Part shown: positions 17,540 to 27,453 of the stretch, in pieces
How the letters are laid out: every line of letters starts with the position of its first letter
Position numbering within the stretch: position 1 is the stretch's first letter
Origin: Vibrio japonicus
GTDB lineage: Bacteria > Pseudomonadota > Gammaproteobacteria > Enterobacterales > Vibrionaceae
Direction: 5' to 3'
NCBI RefSeq assembly: GCF_024582835.1
Contig: NZ_CP102096.1
Span: 1,240,001-1,304,000, forward strand
Length of the DNA stretch: 64,000 nucleotides
Program-made: the position numbers and the translations under genes
The notes under the pieces: generated by a model
The model's input: the letters and a program-made list of their open reading frames with translations, nothing else
Told to the model about the DNA's origin: nothing
Database searches by the model: none

Positions 17540-18781
17540 ATGTTGAAAATTGCAATGTTAAGCACAGGAGAAGAGGTCCTGCATGGAGACATTGTAGATA
17601 CAAATGCAGCCTGGTTGGCTCAGTTGTTCTTCGAGAATGGATATTCATTAATTAAGCGTTCAACAGTGGGCGATGAAAAGTCCTCCTTGGTTGAAGAACT
17701 GGTTATGCTCAGTTTCAATAATGATGTTGTCATCGTTAATGGTGGGTTAGGTCCGACCAGTGACGATTTGAGTGCAGAAGCGGCCGCCATTGCTGCTGAC
17801 ACGGATCTTGTTGAGTGTACAGAGTGGGTAGAGCGCTTACGTGCATTTTTTGCTGATCGCGGCGTTGTTATGCCAGAAAGCAATTTGAAGCAAGCAATGC
17901 TGCCTAGAGGTTCAACCATGATTGATAACCCGGTAGGTACTGCGTGTGGGTTTAAGGTTGAGCTCAACGATTGCGCTTTGTATTTTACTCCCGGTGTTCC
18001 CAGTGAGTTTAAACGGATGATAGAAAGTGAAATCTTGCCAGATTTGCAAAAAAACTATCCCACTCAAACTGGTATGGAGTGCAGTAAATTGCATACATTG
18101 GGGACCTCTGAGTCGGCACTTTCTGACAAATTGGATAAAGTTGAGCTTCCAGAAGGGTACTTCCTCGGTTATCGCTCCTACATTCCGTATATCGAGGTAA
18201 AACTATTCGGCCCTAAGAGTGATGTCGACCGACGAGTTAAGTTATTGCAATTGATTTATAAATTGATTGAAGAGCATGTAGTGAGTGTCGATGAGTCAAT
18301 GCAGCAGCATGTGGCACACTTGATGATAGATAAAAAGCTCTCTATCTCCATGGCTGAGCAGTCCACACATGGTAATTTGGCGCGATGGCTTCATTTTGAC
18401 GAAAATGCCGCACAATACTGTGGCCACGGATGGGTGCTAGGCGGGCAAGTTACCGTTGGCCAAGACGAAGGCGATGCTCTGGCCTCAGCATTTGCACTTG
18501 CTGCCGCCACAAAAGAGAAGTGTGGAACAGATGTATCGATAGTGACTGGTACCATTAACGACAACACGTTTTCAATAGCGATTGCGAGTAAAGAAGGAGA
18601 GTGGGGTCAGACTTTAACGCTAAATAGAAAGTACTCCCGCGAGGAGAAGGTGTTAGTGATCACCACTATTGCGGCGGATATGCTAAGGCGTTATTTGTCT
18701 CGTCAGCCTATGTTTCCAAGCTACAGTGCGCTCAAACGAGTAAAAGATATGTTTGTGCCTCAAAGTGCCATTCAATGCTGA
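17540..18781 (+). CDS. CinA-related protein (COG1058 domain with degenerate PncC-like C-terminus)
   Basis: 413 residues. The N-terminal half is a molybdopterin-binding/CinA domain with STGEEVLHGDIVDTNAAWLA, NGGLGPTSDDLS and FTPGVPSEFK, the family acting on ADP-ribose and related nucleotides. The C-terminal half should be the NMN deamidase PncC. However, the family motif AESCTGG reads AEQSTHG here (about residue 273), so the catalytic serine position appears replaced and the second domain may be inactive. AAGGACAAACT precedes the ATG. It is monocistronic. An intact pncC elsewhere in the genome would be expected. Confidence 0.82.
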   Translation: MLKIAMLSTGEEVLHGDIVDTNAAWLAQLFFENGYSLIKRSTVGDEKSSLVEELVMLSFNNDVVIVNGGLGPTSDDLSAEAAAIAADTDLVECTEWVERLRAFFADRGVVMPESNLKQAMLPRGSTMIDNPVGTACGFKVELNDCALYFTPGVPSEFKRMIESEILPDLQKNYPTQTGMECSKLHTLGTSESALSDKLDKVELPEGYFLGYRSYIPYIEVKLFGPKSDVDRRVKLLQLIYKLIEEHVVSVDESMQQHVAHLMIDKKLSISMAEQSTHGNLARWLHFDENAAQYCGHGWVLGGQVTVGQDEGDALASAFALAAATKEKCGTDVSIVTGTINDNTFSIAIASKEGEWGQTLTLNRKYSREEKVLVITTIAADMLRRYLSRQPMFPSYSALKRVKDMFVPQSAIQC

Positions 18782-19024
18782 CAGCGGTTGTTAAAGGGTG
18801 TTACTCATTGATTCAATTTGTCCTGGTACGATGAGTGTGTAACTGGTTGAATAAAAGGCATATTTAATACTTGCTCAAAATTCGGCTGCTAAGAACGAAA
18901 TGTTATAAATGTTAAGCTATTGATATTTAATGTATTTTATCTTTCTTCTCTGAAGAAGACAGAAAATTTAACATTTCGGGTTTAGACTTATAAATCGTCT
19001 AAGTTTGTACTCGGAGAGATTGAT

Positions 19025-19288
19025 ATGTTTCATCACTCAAAAATTTTGGTGTGGTATCAGATCGCTGGCCAAAAGATCATTTTAGGGGAGGCGGTGAGCA
19101 GCCAGCATTTGGATGCGGTATCTATGTGGTTGACAGCTCCTGAAGAAACAGACCAGGCAGGTGAATTAGGTTATCGTTTATCTTTGTTCGATGATGACGG
19201 AAGACAGATTGCCAATAAAGCCGTTTCAATGTTGACAGCAGATACTTTGCTTTCAGGGAATAGTAAGACGAGTGAAACACGATATTAA
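19025..19288 (+). CDS. Small conserved-looking hypothetical protein
   Basis: 87 residues, soluble, with no recognised domain. It starts MFHHSKILVWYQIAGQKI and has an acidic middle (SLFDDDGRQIA). Support for being real: an ATG preceded by CGGAGAGATTG, and a strong terminator 4-5 bases after the stop. It lies alone between the CinA-related gene and the nrd cluster. Function unknown. Confidence 0.65.
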   Translation: MFHHSKILVWYQIAGQKIILGEAVSSQHLDAVSMWLTAPEETDQAGELGYRLSLFDDDGRQIANKAVSMLTADTLLSGNSKTSETRY

Positions 19289-19292
19289 AAAA

Positions 19293-19316
19293 CCCGGTAT
19301 TGAATACCGGGCTTTT
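19293..19316 (+). terminator. Intrinsic terminator after the 87-aa gene
   Basis: Perfect stem CCCGGTAT / ATACCGGG with a TGA loop, followed by CTTTT. Confidence 0.85.
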
Positions 19317-19367
19317 ATGGACAACTTGTAAAAAGTCTTGACGACAAAACGTTATTACTAACTAACG

Positions 19368-19646
19368 TTAAGCACGCTTCTCTTTTATAGCATAATTGAC
19401 ATCTTCGAGTTGCACATCCGATTTCGCTTTGGATATGCAGGGGAGGATTTCATCTGCTTGTGTATACGCCATAGCAAAACCAACGTACTCCACTTCACCT
19501 GAAATTAGCTTGCAGCGACAAGCGCCACAGTGGCCATCTCGGCAGTTGTATTCAGGCTCAATACCAGCTTTCTCCATTGTTTCCAAAATCGTATTGGAAG
19601 GGTTGGACTGAATTGTTGAGGTACCGTTGATTTTGATACTGGGCAT
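19368..19646 (-). CDS. 2Fe-2S ferredoxin of the class Ia ribonucleotide reductase cluster (YfaE-like)
   Basis: 92 residues with a plant-type 2Fe-2S site: Cys35, Cys40 and Cys43 (C-x4-C-x2-C in NCRDGHCGAC) and Cys70. In E. coli the homologous YfaE is encoded next to nrdB and helps assemble and maintain the diferric-tyrosyl cofactor of NrdB. Here the start codon overlaps the nrdB stop by one base (TAATG), so translation is coupled. It is the last gene of the nrd operon. Confidence 0.92.
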   Translation of the reverse strand: MPSIKINGTSTIQSNPSNTILETMEKAGIEPEYNCRDGHCGACRCKLISGEVEYVGFAMAYTQADEILPCISKAKSDVQLEDVNYAIKEKRA

Positions 19647-20779
19647 TACAGTTCGAAGTCCTTAAAGTCATCTACGCGAACATCACTGTCAATTTGACCA
19701 ACAAGGTAAGATGAAATCTCAGCTTCTTGAGGTGCAACCTGAACATTGTCTGAAGACAACCACGCGTTAATCCAAGGAATTGGGTTCGACGTTGCGTTTG
19801 GATATGCCGCACTTAAACCAACCGCTTGCATACGGATGTTGGTAATATACTCAACGTATTGACACAGAATGTCTTTGTTCAGACCAATCATTGAACCATC
19901 TTTGAATAGGTATTCCGCCCACTCTTTTTCTTGTTCAGCCGCTGCTTTGAACAGATCGAAACACTCTTGTTTACACTCTTCTGCGATTTGCATGAACGAG
20001 AAATCGTCTTGGCCATTACGCAGCAGGTTGATCATGTGCTGGGTACCTGTCAGGTGAAGTGCTTCATCACGCGCAATAAGCTTGATGATCTTTGCATTAC
20101 CTTCCATCAATTCGCGCTCTGCAAAGGCAAAAGAACACGCAAAACTTACGTAGAAACGAATGGCTTCTAGTGCGTTAACAGACATAAGACATAGGTACAG
20201 CTGTTTCTTCAGCGCTTGAAGTGAAACGGTCACTTCTTCACCATTGATCTGGTGCTTACCTTCACCGTAACGGTGGTAGTCGTTGGTCAGTTTGATCAGG
20301 TCATCGTAGTAGTGAGAAATATCTTCTGCACGTTTAAGGATGTGCTCGTTCTCAACGATGTCGTCAAATACGATACCAGGATCGTTAACGATATTACGGA
20401 TAATATGAGTGTAAGAGCGAGAGTGAATCGTTTCTGAGAACGACCATGTTTCAATCCAAGTTTCTACTTCTGGAAGAGAAACAAGGGGTAGCAGTGCCAC
20501 GTTAGGACTGCGACCCTGAATAGAATCAAGCAGAGTTTGATATTTCAGGTTAGAGATAAAAATATGCTTTTCGTGATCTGGCAGTTTGTTGTAGTCGATA
20601 CGGTCACTAGATACGTCAACTTCTTCTGGACGCCAGAAAAATGAAAGCTGCTTTTCAATCAGCTTTTCAAAGATTTCGAATTTTTGTTGGTCGTAACGAG
20701 CAACGTTTACTGACTGACCCAAGAACATTGGCTCTTTTAGTTGGTCGTTCTTGTTTCTGTTAAAAGTACTGTAAGCCAT
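19646..20779 (-). CDS. nrdB: Ribonucleoside-diphosphate reductase 1, beta subunit NrdB
   Basis: 377 residues, the class Ia beta subunit that houses the diiron-tyrosyl radical. [20 protein letters not shown] contains the Glu-x2-His iron ligands, and the [14 protein letters not shown] segment supplies the second Glu-x2-His set. The C-terminal tail, [14 protein letters not shown], is the acidic peptide that docks into NrdA. It is downstream of nrdA with an 88-bp spacer holding a strong hairpin, and overlaps the ferredoxin gene by one base. Confidence 0.98.
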   Translation of the reverse strand: MAYSTFNRNKNDQLKEPMFLGQSVNVARYDQQKFEIFEKLIEKQLSFFWRPEEVDVSSDRIDYNKLPDHEKHIFISNLKYQTLLDSIQGRSPNVALLPLVSLPEVETWIETWSFSETIHSRSYTHIIRNIVNDPGIVFDDIVENEHILKRAEDISHYYDDLIKLTNDYHRYGEGKHQINGEEVTVSLQALKKQLYLCLMSVNALEAIRFYVSFACSFAFAERELMEGNAKIIKLIARDEALHLTGTQHMINLLRNGQDDFSFMQIAEECKQECFDLFKAAAEQEKEWAEYLFKDGSMIGLNKDILCQYVEYITNIRMQAVGLSAAYPNATSNPIPWINAWLSSDNVQVAPQEAEISSYLVGQIDSDVRVDDFKDFEL

Positions 20780-20798
20780 AGTGCCTCAATTCCTTTTA

Positions 20799-20820
20799 AG
20801 CCCCTCAAAGGTGAGGGGCT
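20799..20820 (-). repeat. Perfect hairpin in the nrdA-nrdB spacer
   Basis: AGCCCCTCA / TGAGGGGCT, 9 bp, with a four-base loop. On the coding strand it is followed by TTAAAAGGAATTG rather than a T tract, so it is more likely an RNA-stability or processing element, or a partial attenuator, than a full terminator. Confidence 0.7.
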
Positions 20821-20867
20821 AATAATTTGTTAAACCTGATTAACCCTATTTAAGTGTGGGTTATGGA

Positions 20868-23150
20868 TTAAATCTTACAACCGCCGCCTGCACAATCATC
20901 ATCTTGTGGCTGCACTGCATCTTTTTGGTCGTCTTTCGCGCCATCGCGGGTGTTATGGTAGTAAAGCGTCTTCACACCAAACTTGTAAGCAGTAAGCAGG
21001 TCTTGCATCAACTTCTTCATTGGAACCTTGCCACTTTCGAAACGGCTAGGGTCGTAGTTGGTGTTGGCTGAAATTGCTTGGTCTACGAATTTCTGCATGA
21101 TACCAACAAGATGAATGTAACCGTCGTTTGACCCAATGTTCCAAAGCAACTCGTAGTTGTCTTTCAGGTTAACGAAATCAGGTACAACTTGCTTCAGGAT
21201 GCCATCTTTAGACGCTTTCACCGATACGTAACCACGTGGTGGTTCAATACCGTTAGTTGCGTTCGAAATCTGTGAAGAGGTTTCTGAAGGCATCAGCGCG
21301 GTTAGCGTTGAGTTACGTAAACCGTGCTCCATGATTTCTTCACGTAGAGCATCCCAATCATAGTGAAGTTCTTCGTTGCAAATCAGATCAACATCTTTCT
21401 TGTAAGTGTCGATAGGTAGAAGACCTTTCGCGTAGTTTGTCTCGTGGAACGAAGGACACTTACCTTGTTCTTTTGCAAGCGCTACCGATGCTTTTAGCAA
21501 GTAGTATTGCATCGCTTCAAACGTGCGGTGTGTTAGACCATTCGCGCTTCCGTCAGAGTATTTCACACCATTCTTCGCTAGGTAGTACGCGTAGTTAATC
21601 ACGCCAACACCCAGTGTACGACGGTTCATTGTTGACTTGTATGCAGCTGGAAGAGGGTAGTCTTGGTAATCAAGTAGTGCGTCTAGTGCACGAACTACAA
21701 GGTCAGACAGCTCTTCGAAATCGTCCAGTGATTTAATCGCACCCAGGTTAAATGCTGATAGCGTACAAAGCGCGATCTCACCTGAATCATCTTCAACGTT
21801 AGTCAAAGGTTTAGTTGGAAGGGCGATTTCCAAACATAGGTTTGACTGACGAACTGGTGCAACTTTAGAGTCGAACGGGCTGTGAGTATTACAGTGGTCA
21901 ACGTTCTGGATGTAAATACGACCTGTCGATGCACGTTCTTGCATTAACAGAGAGAACATCTCGATCGCTTTTACCGTCTCTTTTTTCACTGATGGATCGT
22001 TTTCGTACTTAACGTACAAACGTTCGAACTCATCCTGATCTTCGAAGAACGCATCGTATAGGCCTGGTACGTCTGAAGGCGAGAACAACGTAATATTTCC
22101 ACCTTCAACCAAACGTTGGTACATCAGACGGTTTAACTGAACACCGTAGTCCATATGGCGAACACGGTTTTCTTCAACACCACGGTTGTTTTTCAGAACC
22201 ATCAGCGCTTGTGATTCACCGTGCCAAAGTGGGTAGAATACGGTCGCTGCACCACCACGAACACCACCTTGAGAGCAACATTTCACTGCTGTCTGGAAGT
22301 ATTTGTAGAATGGAATACAACCTGTATGGAATGCTTCGCCACCACGGATTTCAGAACCCAATGCACGAATGCGACCAGCGTTAATGCCGATACCCGCACG
22401 TTGAGATACGTAACGCACAATAGAGCTTGCCGTTGCGTTAATAGAATCTAGGCTATCGCCACACTCTATCAGTACACATGAACTGAATTGACGCGTAGGC
22501 GTACGTACACCAGACATAATTGGTGTAGGTAGGGAAATTTTGAATGTCGATGTCGCATCATAGAAACGCTTGATGTAATCAAGACGAGAATCTTTTGGAT
22601 ACTTAGCAAACAGACATGCAGCAACCAGAATATAGAGAAACTGAGCACTTTCGTAGATTTGACCCGTTACGCGGTTCTGAACGAAGTATTTACCTTCAAG
22701 CTGTTTTACCGCAGCGTACGAGAAATCAAGGTCACGCTTGTGATCAAGGTAGGCGTCTAGCTCATCCAGTTCCGACTTTGAGTAGTCTTCAAGAATGTGC
22801 TGATCGTATTTGCCTTTCTCAATCAAGTCCGTTACGTGATCGAATAGCGCTGGTGGCTCATACTGTCCGTAAGCTTTCTTACGCAGGTGGAAGACAGCTA
22901 GACGTGCCGCTAGGTATTGGTAATCCGGAGTCTCTTCAGAGATTAAATCTGCCGCTGATTTGATGATAGTTTCATGAATATCAGTGGTCGTAATACCTTC
23001 GTAAAACTGGATGTGAGCGCGTAGTTCTACCTGAGATACCGATACGTTATCCAGACCTTCAGCGGCCCACGTAATGACTCGGTGGATCTTTTCTAGATCA
23101 ATACTTTCTTTGCGGCCATCACGTTTAGTGACAGTTAGTTGTTGGTTCAT
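20868..23150 (-). CDS. nrdA: Ribonucleoside-diphosphate reductase 1, alpha subunit NrdA
   Basis: 760 residues, with the N-terminal ATP-cone (MNQQLTVTKRDGRKE) that senses ATP/dATP. The active-site cysteines are in SSCVLIECGDS (equivalent to Cys225), SNLCLEIALP (Cys439, with neighbouring Asn and Glu) and GEIALCTLSAFN (Cys462). The C-terminal CAGGGCKI carries the Cys-x4-Cys pair that relays electrons from thioredoxin or glutaredoxin. It makes deoxyribonucleotides with NrdB. The promoter region upstream contains paired NrdR-like boxes and a DnaA box, consistent with dNTP- and replication-linked control. Confidence 0.98.
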   Translation of the reverse strand: MNQQLTVTKRDGRKESIDLEKIHRVITWAAEGLDNVSVSQVELRAHIQFYEGITTTDIHETIIKSAADLISEETPDYQYLAARLAVFHLRKKAYGQYEPPALFDHVTDLIEKGKYDQHILEDYSKSELDELDAYLDHKRDLDFSYAAVKQLEGKYFVQNRVTGQIYESAQFLYILVAACLFAKYPKDSRLDYIKRFYDATSTFKISLPTPIMSGVRTPTRQFSSCVLIECGDSLDSINATASSIVRYVSQRAGIGINAGRIRALGSEIRGGEAFHTGCIPFYKYFQTAVKCCSQGGVRGGAATVFYPLWHGESQALMVLKNNRGVEENRVRHMDYGVQLNRLMYQRLVEGGNITLFSPSDVPGLYDAFFEDQDEFERLYVKYENDPSVKKETVKAIEMFSLLMQERASTGRIYIQNVDHCNTHSPFDSKVAPVRQSNLCLEIALPTKPLTNVEDDSGEIALCTLSAFNLGAIKSLDDFEELSDLVVRALDALLDYQDYPLPAAYKSTMNRRTLGVGVINYAYYLAKNGVKYSDGSANGLTHRTFEAMQYYLLKASVALAKEQGKCPSFHETNYAKGLLPIDTYKKDVDLICNEELHYDWDALREEIMEHGLRNSTLTALMPSETSSQISNATNGIEPPRGYVSVKASKDGILKQVVPDFVNLKDNYELLWNIGSNDGYIHLVGIMQKFVDQAISANTNYDPSRFESGKVPMKKLMQDLLTAYKFGVKTLYYHNTRDGAKDDQKDAVQPQDDDCAGGGCKI

Positions 23151-23237
23151 TCTGCTTAATTTCCCTAGAAAAACTGATAAAAGCCGTATTTATGTGTAAT
23201 TCTTGTAAAAGTTGTACTGGCTTTGTGATCAAACTCT

Positions 23238-23273
23238 ATCTATATATTGTAGTTCAAACACAACATATAGGGG
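23238..23273 (-). promoter_or_regulatory. Two candidate NrdR boxes upstream of nrdA
   Basis: Two 16-bp sites resemble the NrdR consensus (acaCwAtATaTwGtgt): ATCTATATATTGTAGT at 23238-23253 and ACACAACATATAGGGG at 23258-23273. Start-to-start spacing is 20 bp, about two helical turns. They lie about 90-125 bp upstream of the nrdA start codon. Confidence 0.65.
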
Positions 23274-23343
23274 TGCATCTGAGTGCGGGTTACAAGATAG
23301 TGCTATTGGTGGTTGTTTTCAAGTTACAGATCTTGGGATGACT

Positions 23344-23352
23344 TGTGGATAA
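23344..23352. promoter_or_regulatory. DnaA box upstream of nrdA
   Basis: TGTGGATAA, the exact complement of TTATCCACA. DnaA is a known regulator of nrdAB in E. coli; a role here is inferred from position only. Confidence 0.5.
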
Positions 23353-23553
23353 CTATAAATTTAAAAAAATCTGTAAGTAGTCACTAACCGATGAAATTAG
23401 AGCCCACAAGATTGTATAAAATTACCAGTTGAAGATCGGTTTCGAAGTAACCTCTGATAAAAAAAAATCCCTTGATCTTTGGTAAAAAATAAGTCCGATT
23501 TACCAATCGATTAAATTGGGAACAGTGGCACAAAAAACGCCTAAAAATGCACT

Positions 23554-23584
23554 AAAAAAGGCGGGTTTCTTGTGCTACCGCCTT
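23554..23584 (-). terminator. Intrinsic terminator of ubiG
   Basis: On the minus strand the stem AAGGCGG / CCGCCTT has a 13-base loop and runs into TTTTTTAG. It lies about 36 bp after the ubiG stop. Confidence 0.8.
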
Positions 23585-23619
23585 AAAAACAACCGCACCA
23601 TAAAAATGGATAAACGTGA

Positions 23620-24327
23620 TTAAAATCTTTGTGTGTGCACAATGTAATTCACGTCAACATTGGTTCCCAACTTATAGGTATCTGTCAAAGGGTTATAATG
23701 CAAACCCGTGATGCCCATTTCTGTTAGATCCGTTTGATCGATCATTTTGATCAGTTCTGAAGGGCGAATAAATTTGTCGTGGTCGTGAGTACCTTCTGGA
23801 ACAATGCGCAGCAGTTTTTCCGCACCTACGATCGCAAAAAGGTATGACTTCATGTTGCGGTTAAGTGTAGAGAAGAACACATGACCCTCTGGCTTTACTA
23901 AGGCTGCACATGAACGAATAACAGAAAGGGGATCAGGCACATGTTCTAGCATTTCCATACATGTCACTACGTCATACTTACCCGAGTTTTCTTTTGCATG
24001 GTCTTCGATGGTACTTTGGATATAAGTCAGCTTGGTGCCAGTTTCAAGGGCATGTAAACGTGCCACTTCTAATGGTTCCTTACCCATATCAAGGCCAGTG
24101 ACCGTTGCGCCTTCCTTAGCCATGCTTTCCGCTAAAATGCCGCCACCACAGCCAACATCAAGAACAGTCTTTCCAAACAAGCCATTTGCTTTGTCTAGGA
24201 CATAGTTCAAGCGCAATGGGTTAATTTGGTGAAGAGGCTTAAACTCACCTTCTAGGTCCCACCAGCGCGAGGCCATTTCCTCAAACTTTTTAATTTCTTT
24301 TGGATCGACGTTTTGTGATTGGGTCAT
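23620..24327 (-). CDS. ubiG: Ubiquinone biosynthesis O-methyltransferase UbiG
   Basis: 235 residues of a class I SAM methyltransferase. Motif I is [17 protein letters not shown], followed by [14 protein letters not shown] and the post-[12 protein letters not shown]. The start [19 protein letters not shown] is typical of UbiG. It catalyses both O-methylation steps of ubiquinone synthesis at the inner membrane face. It lies divergent from gyrA, the arrangement also found in E. coli and many gammaproteobacteria. Confidence 0.97.
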   Translation of the reverse strand: MTQSQNVDPKEIKKFEEMASRWWDLEGEFKPLHQINPLRLNYVLDKANGLFGKTVLDVGCGGGILAESMAKEGATVTGLDMGKEPLEVARLHALETGTKLTYIQSTIEDHAKENSGKYDVVTCMEMLEHVPDPLSVIRSCAALVKPEGHVFFSTLNRNMKSYLFAIVGAEKLLRIVPEGTHDHDKFIRPSELIKMIDQTDLTEMGITGLHYNPLTDTYKLGTNVDVNYIVHTQRF

Positions 24328-24613
24328 AACTACTCTGTATGCTAAAGCTTCCTTATAAGATAAGCCGCATTATACCCCCTATTGGTGACGAGCGCATAGA
24401 GTAGGCCAATTTTATCTAGTTTTGGCTAAAATGTAGCCTCTAATCAGAAACATAAATCCAGAGTGTTCAATTTCTCAGCATTTGATTCACAACCGAGCTC
24501 ACAACCTGATAAAAGGCGAGGGAAAGTAATGCCGAAGAGTGGATTTGTGTGTTATATTTTTGAACCTTAAACGTATTGTACATACGATCAAAAAATAGAG
24601 GGATAATGGCTCT

Positions 24614-27253
24614 ATGAGCGATCTAGCTAAAGAGATCACGCCCGTAAACATTGAAGATGAGCTTAGAGGTTCATACCTCGACTACGCGATGTCCGTAATC
24701 GTTGGTCGTGCTCTTCCAGATGTGCGTGATGGCCTAAAGCCAGTACACCGCCGCGTACTATTCGCGATGAATGTACTGGGCAATGACTGGAATAAACCAT
24801 ACAAAAAATCTGCCCGTGTTGTTGGCGACGTAATCGGTAAATATCACCCACACGGTGATAGCGCTGTGTACGACACTATCGTACGTATGGCTCAGCCGTT
24901 CTCACTACGTTACATGCTCGTTGATGGGCAAGGTAACTTCGGCTCCATTGATGGTGACTCAGCAGCAGCAATGCGTTATACCGAAGTTCGTATGGCGAAA
25001 ATCGCCCACGAGCTTCTAGCTGATCTAGACAAAGAAACTGTAGATTACGTACCTAACTACGATGGTACAGAGCAAATCCCAGCAGTTCTTCCGACAAAAA
25101 TTCCTAACCTATTGGTAAACGGTGCATCTGGTATCGCAGTAGGTATGGCAACCAACATCCCGCCACATAACCTTGGCGAAGTGATCGATGGCTGTCTTGC
25201 GTACATCAATAATGAAGCAATCACTATTGATGAACTAATGGATTACATCCCTGGTCCAGATTTCCCAACTGCGGCGCTTATCAGCGGTCGTAAAGGCATC
25301 GTAGACGCGTACAAAACAGGTCGCGGTAAGATCTACATGCGTTCAAAAGCGGAAATCGAAACAGAGAAGAACGGTAAAGAAACAATCATCGTTACCGAAA
25401 TTCCTTACCAGGTGAACAAAGCTCGTTTGATCGAAAAGATCGCAGAGCTTGTAAAAGATAAGAAAGTAGAAGGCATCAGTGCTCTACGCGACGAGTCAGA
25501 CAAAGATGGTATGCGTATTGTTATTGAATGTAAGCGTGACGCAGTAGGCGAAGTGGTTCTAAACAACCTTTACGCTCAAACTCAGCTACAAACGACTTTC
25601 GGCATCAACATGGTCGCGCTGAACAACGGTCAGCCACAGCTATTCAACCTGAAAGATATGTTGAAGTGCTTTGTGGATCACCGTCGTGAAGTGGTGACTC
25701 GTCGTACTATTTACGAATTGCGTAAAGCTCGTGAACGCGCGCACATCCTTGAAGGTCTTGCACTTGCACTTGCTAACATTGATGAAATCATCGATCTAAT
25801 TCGTAAAGCACCGACACCAGCAGAAGCGAAAGCGGGTCTTGTTGCTCGTGGTTGGGATCTAGGTAACGTAGCAGCAATGCTAGAACGCGCAGGTACTGAC
25901 GCAGCTCGCCCTGAATGGCTAGAGCCGCAATACGGCATCCGCGATGGTCAGTACTTCCTGACTGAGCAACAAGCGCAAGCAATTCTAGATCTACGTCTAC
26001 ACAAACTGACTGGTCTAGAACACGAGAAGATTCTTGCTGAATACAAAGAGCTTCTAGAAGAAATCGCAGAGCTGATGCACATTCTTGCAAGCACAGAACG
26101 CTTGATGGAAGTGATCCGCGAAGAGCTAGAAATGGTTCGCGATGCATTTGGTGATGTTCGTCGTACGGAAATCACAGCAGCTAGCCATGACATCGATATG
26201 GAAGAGCTGATCGCTCGTGAAGATGTAGTGGTTACACTTTCTCACGAAGGCTACGTGAAGTACCAAATCCTAAGTGACTACGAAGCTCAGCGTCGTGGTG
26301 GTAAAGGTAAGAGTGCAACTCGAATGAAGGATGAAGACTACATTGAGCGTCTTCTAGTGGCGAATACCCACGACAACATTCTTTGTTTCTCTACTCGCGG
26401 TAAGACTTACCGTCTGAAAGTTTACCAATTGCCACTAGCGAGCCGTACTGCTCGTGGTAAACCAATCGTGAATATTCTTCCACTGGAAGAAGGCGAACGT
26501 ATCACTGCAATCCTACCAGTTGATGAATTCTCTCCAGAGAAATTCATTTTCATGGCAACAGGTGATGGTACCGTTAAGAAGACATCTCTTGACCAATTCG
26601 CTAACGTACGTTCAAACGGTTTAATCGCAGTTAACCTACGTGATGACGACTCTCTAATTGGTGTTGATATTACTAACGGTGACAGCGACATCATGCTGTT
26701 CTCGAAGGCGGGTAAAGTTGTTCGCTTTAGCGAAGACAAAGTACGCGCCATGGGCCGCACGGCGTCAGGTGTTCGTGGTATGAAACTAGCGGATAACGAT
26801 CAGGTGGTATCTCTGATAGTTCCTTCTAATGAAGGAGACATCCTAACGGTAACGCAAAATGGTTACGGTAAGCGTACTGAGCTAGCAGAATACCCAACGA
26901 AAGGTCGTGCAACTCAGGGCGTTGTGTCTATCAAGGTTTCTGAGCGTAATGGTCCAGTTGTTGGAGCAGTACAAGTTGAGGAAGGCGACGAGATGATGAT
27001 GATCACCGACGCTGGTACTCTTGTACGTACACGCGTTGCAGAAGTTAGCCAAGTAGGTCGAAATACCCAAGGTGTGACTCTTATCCGTACAGCAGAAGAT
27101 GAGTCAGTGGTTGGACTACAGCGTATTGACGAAGTTGACGAAGCAGATTTACCAGAAGGTGAAGACGCAGAAGCAACAGAAGCAGGCGCAGAGCAGCAAG
27201 TATCTGAAGCACCAAAAGCGGATGATTCCGCAGCAGAAGACAACGACGCTTAA
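24614..27253 (+). CDS. gyrA: DNA gyrase subunit A
   Basis: 879 residues. The N-terminus, [20 protein letters not shown], aligns without gaps to E. coli GyrA. The quinolone-resistance region [11 protein letters not shown] keeps Ser83 and Asp87, the susceptible type at these positions. The catalytic tyrosine is in AMRYTEVRM (Tyr122 equivalent). The C-terminal domain has the six-bladed DNA-wrapping repeats, including the GyrA box in QRRGGKG (near residue 560), and ends in a long acidic Glu/Asp/Ala tail. It forms the A2B2 gyrase with GyrB, encoded elsewhere. A 286-bp region separates it from the divergent ubiG. Confidence 0.99.
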   Translation: MSDLAKEITPVNIEDELRGSYLDYAMSVIVGRALPDVRDGLKPVHRRVLFAMNVLGNDWNKPYKKSARVVGDVIGKYHPHGDSAVYDTIVRMAQPFSLRYMLVDGQGNFGSIDGDSAAAMRYTEVRMAKIAHELLADLDKETVDYVPNYDGTEQIPAVLPTKIPNLLVNGASGIAVGMATNIPPHNLGEVIDGCLAYINNEAITIDELMDYIPGPDFPTAALISGRKGIVDAYKTGRGKIYMRSKAEIETEKNGKETIIVTEIPYQVNKARLIEKIAELVKDKKVEGISALRDESDKDGMRIVIECKRDAVGEVVLNNLYAQTQLQTTFGINMVALNNGQPQLFNLKDMLKCFVDHRREVVTRRTIYELRKARERAHILEGLALALANIDEIIDLIRKAPTPAEAKAGLVARGWDLGNVAAMLERAGTDAARPEWLEPQYGIRDGQYFLTEQQAQAILDLRLHKLTGLEHEKILAEYKELLEEIAELMHILASTERLMEVIREELEMVRDAFGDVRRTEITAASHDIDMEELIAREDVVVTLSHEGYVKYQILSDYEAQRRGGKGKSATRMKDEDYIERLLVANTHDNILCFSTRGKTYRLKVYQLPLASRTARGKPIVNILPLEEGERITAILPVDEFSPEKFIFMATGDGTVKKTSLDQFANVRSNGLIAVNLRDDDSLIGVDITNGDSDIMLFSKAGKVVRFSEDKVRAMGRTASGVRGMKLADNDQVVSLIVPSNEGDILTVTQNGYGKRTELAEYPTKGRATQGVVSIKVSERNGPVVGAVQVEEGDEMMMITDAGTLVRTRVAEVSQVGRNTQGVTLIRTAEDESVVGLQRIDEVDEADLPEGEDAEATEAGAEQQVSEAPKADDSAAEDNDA

Positions 27254-27278
27254 TTTATAAGCGGAGACTCTAATTTAA

Positions 27279-27306
27279 AAACCGGGCATTGCGCTCGGTT
27301 TTTTTG
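27279..27306 (+). terminator. Intrinsic terminator of gyrA
   Basis: AACCGGGC / GCTCGGTT stem with one mismatch, ATT-type loop, then a run of seven T residues. Confidence 0.88.
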
Positions 27307-27453
27307 TTTTTAAGCTGTGGAAAGCAATATTGAGATAATTTGATGACCTAAATCTAATAATAATTGCTACCCTCCCGTTTTGTATTGAATCAATAACGAT
27401 TATGATATTGAATCATACGGGAAAGCAATAATTAGAAAGGCCCCTACAATCTT

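Larger units (their letters stand above)
23151..23553. other. nrdA upstream region
   Basis: About 400 bases without a gene, AT-rich, containing the NrdR-like boxes (23238-23273) and the DnaA box (23344-23352). No other structure was recognised. Confidence 0.6.

Noticed and set aside
25788..26193. Long antisense frames inside gyrA
   Set aside because: They are shadows of the strongly coding plus-strand gene and reflect its codon bias.
24614..27253. Quinolone-resistance mutations in gyrA
   Set aside because: Ser83 and Asp87 are both wild type.
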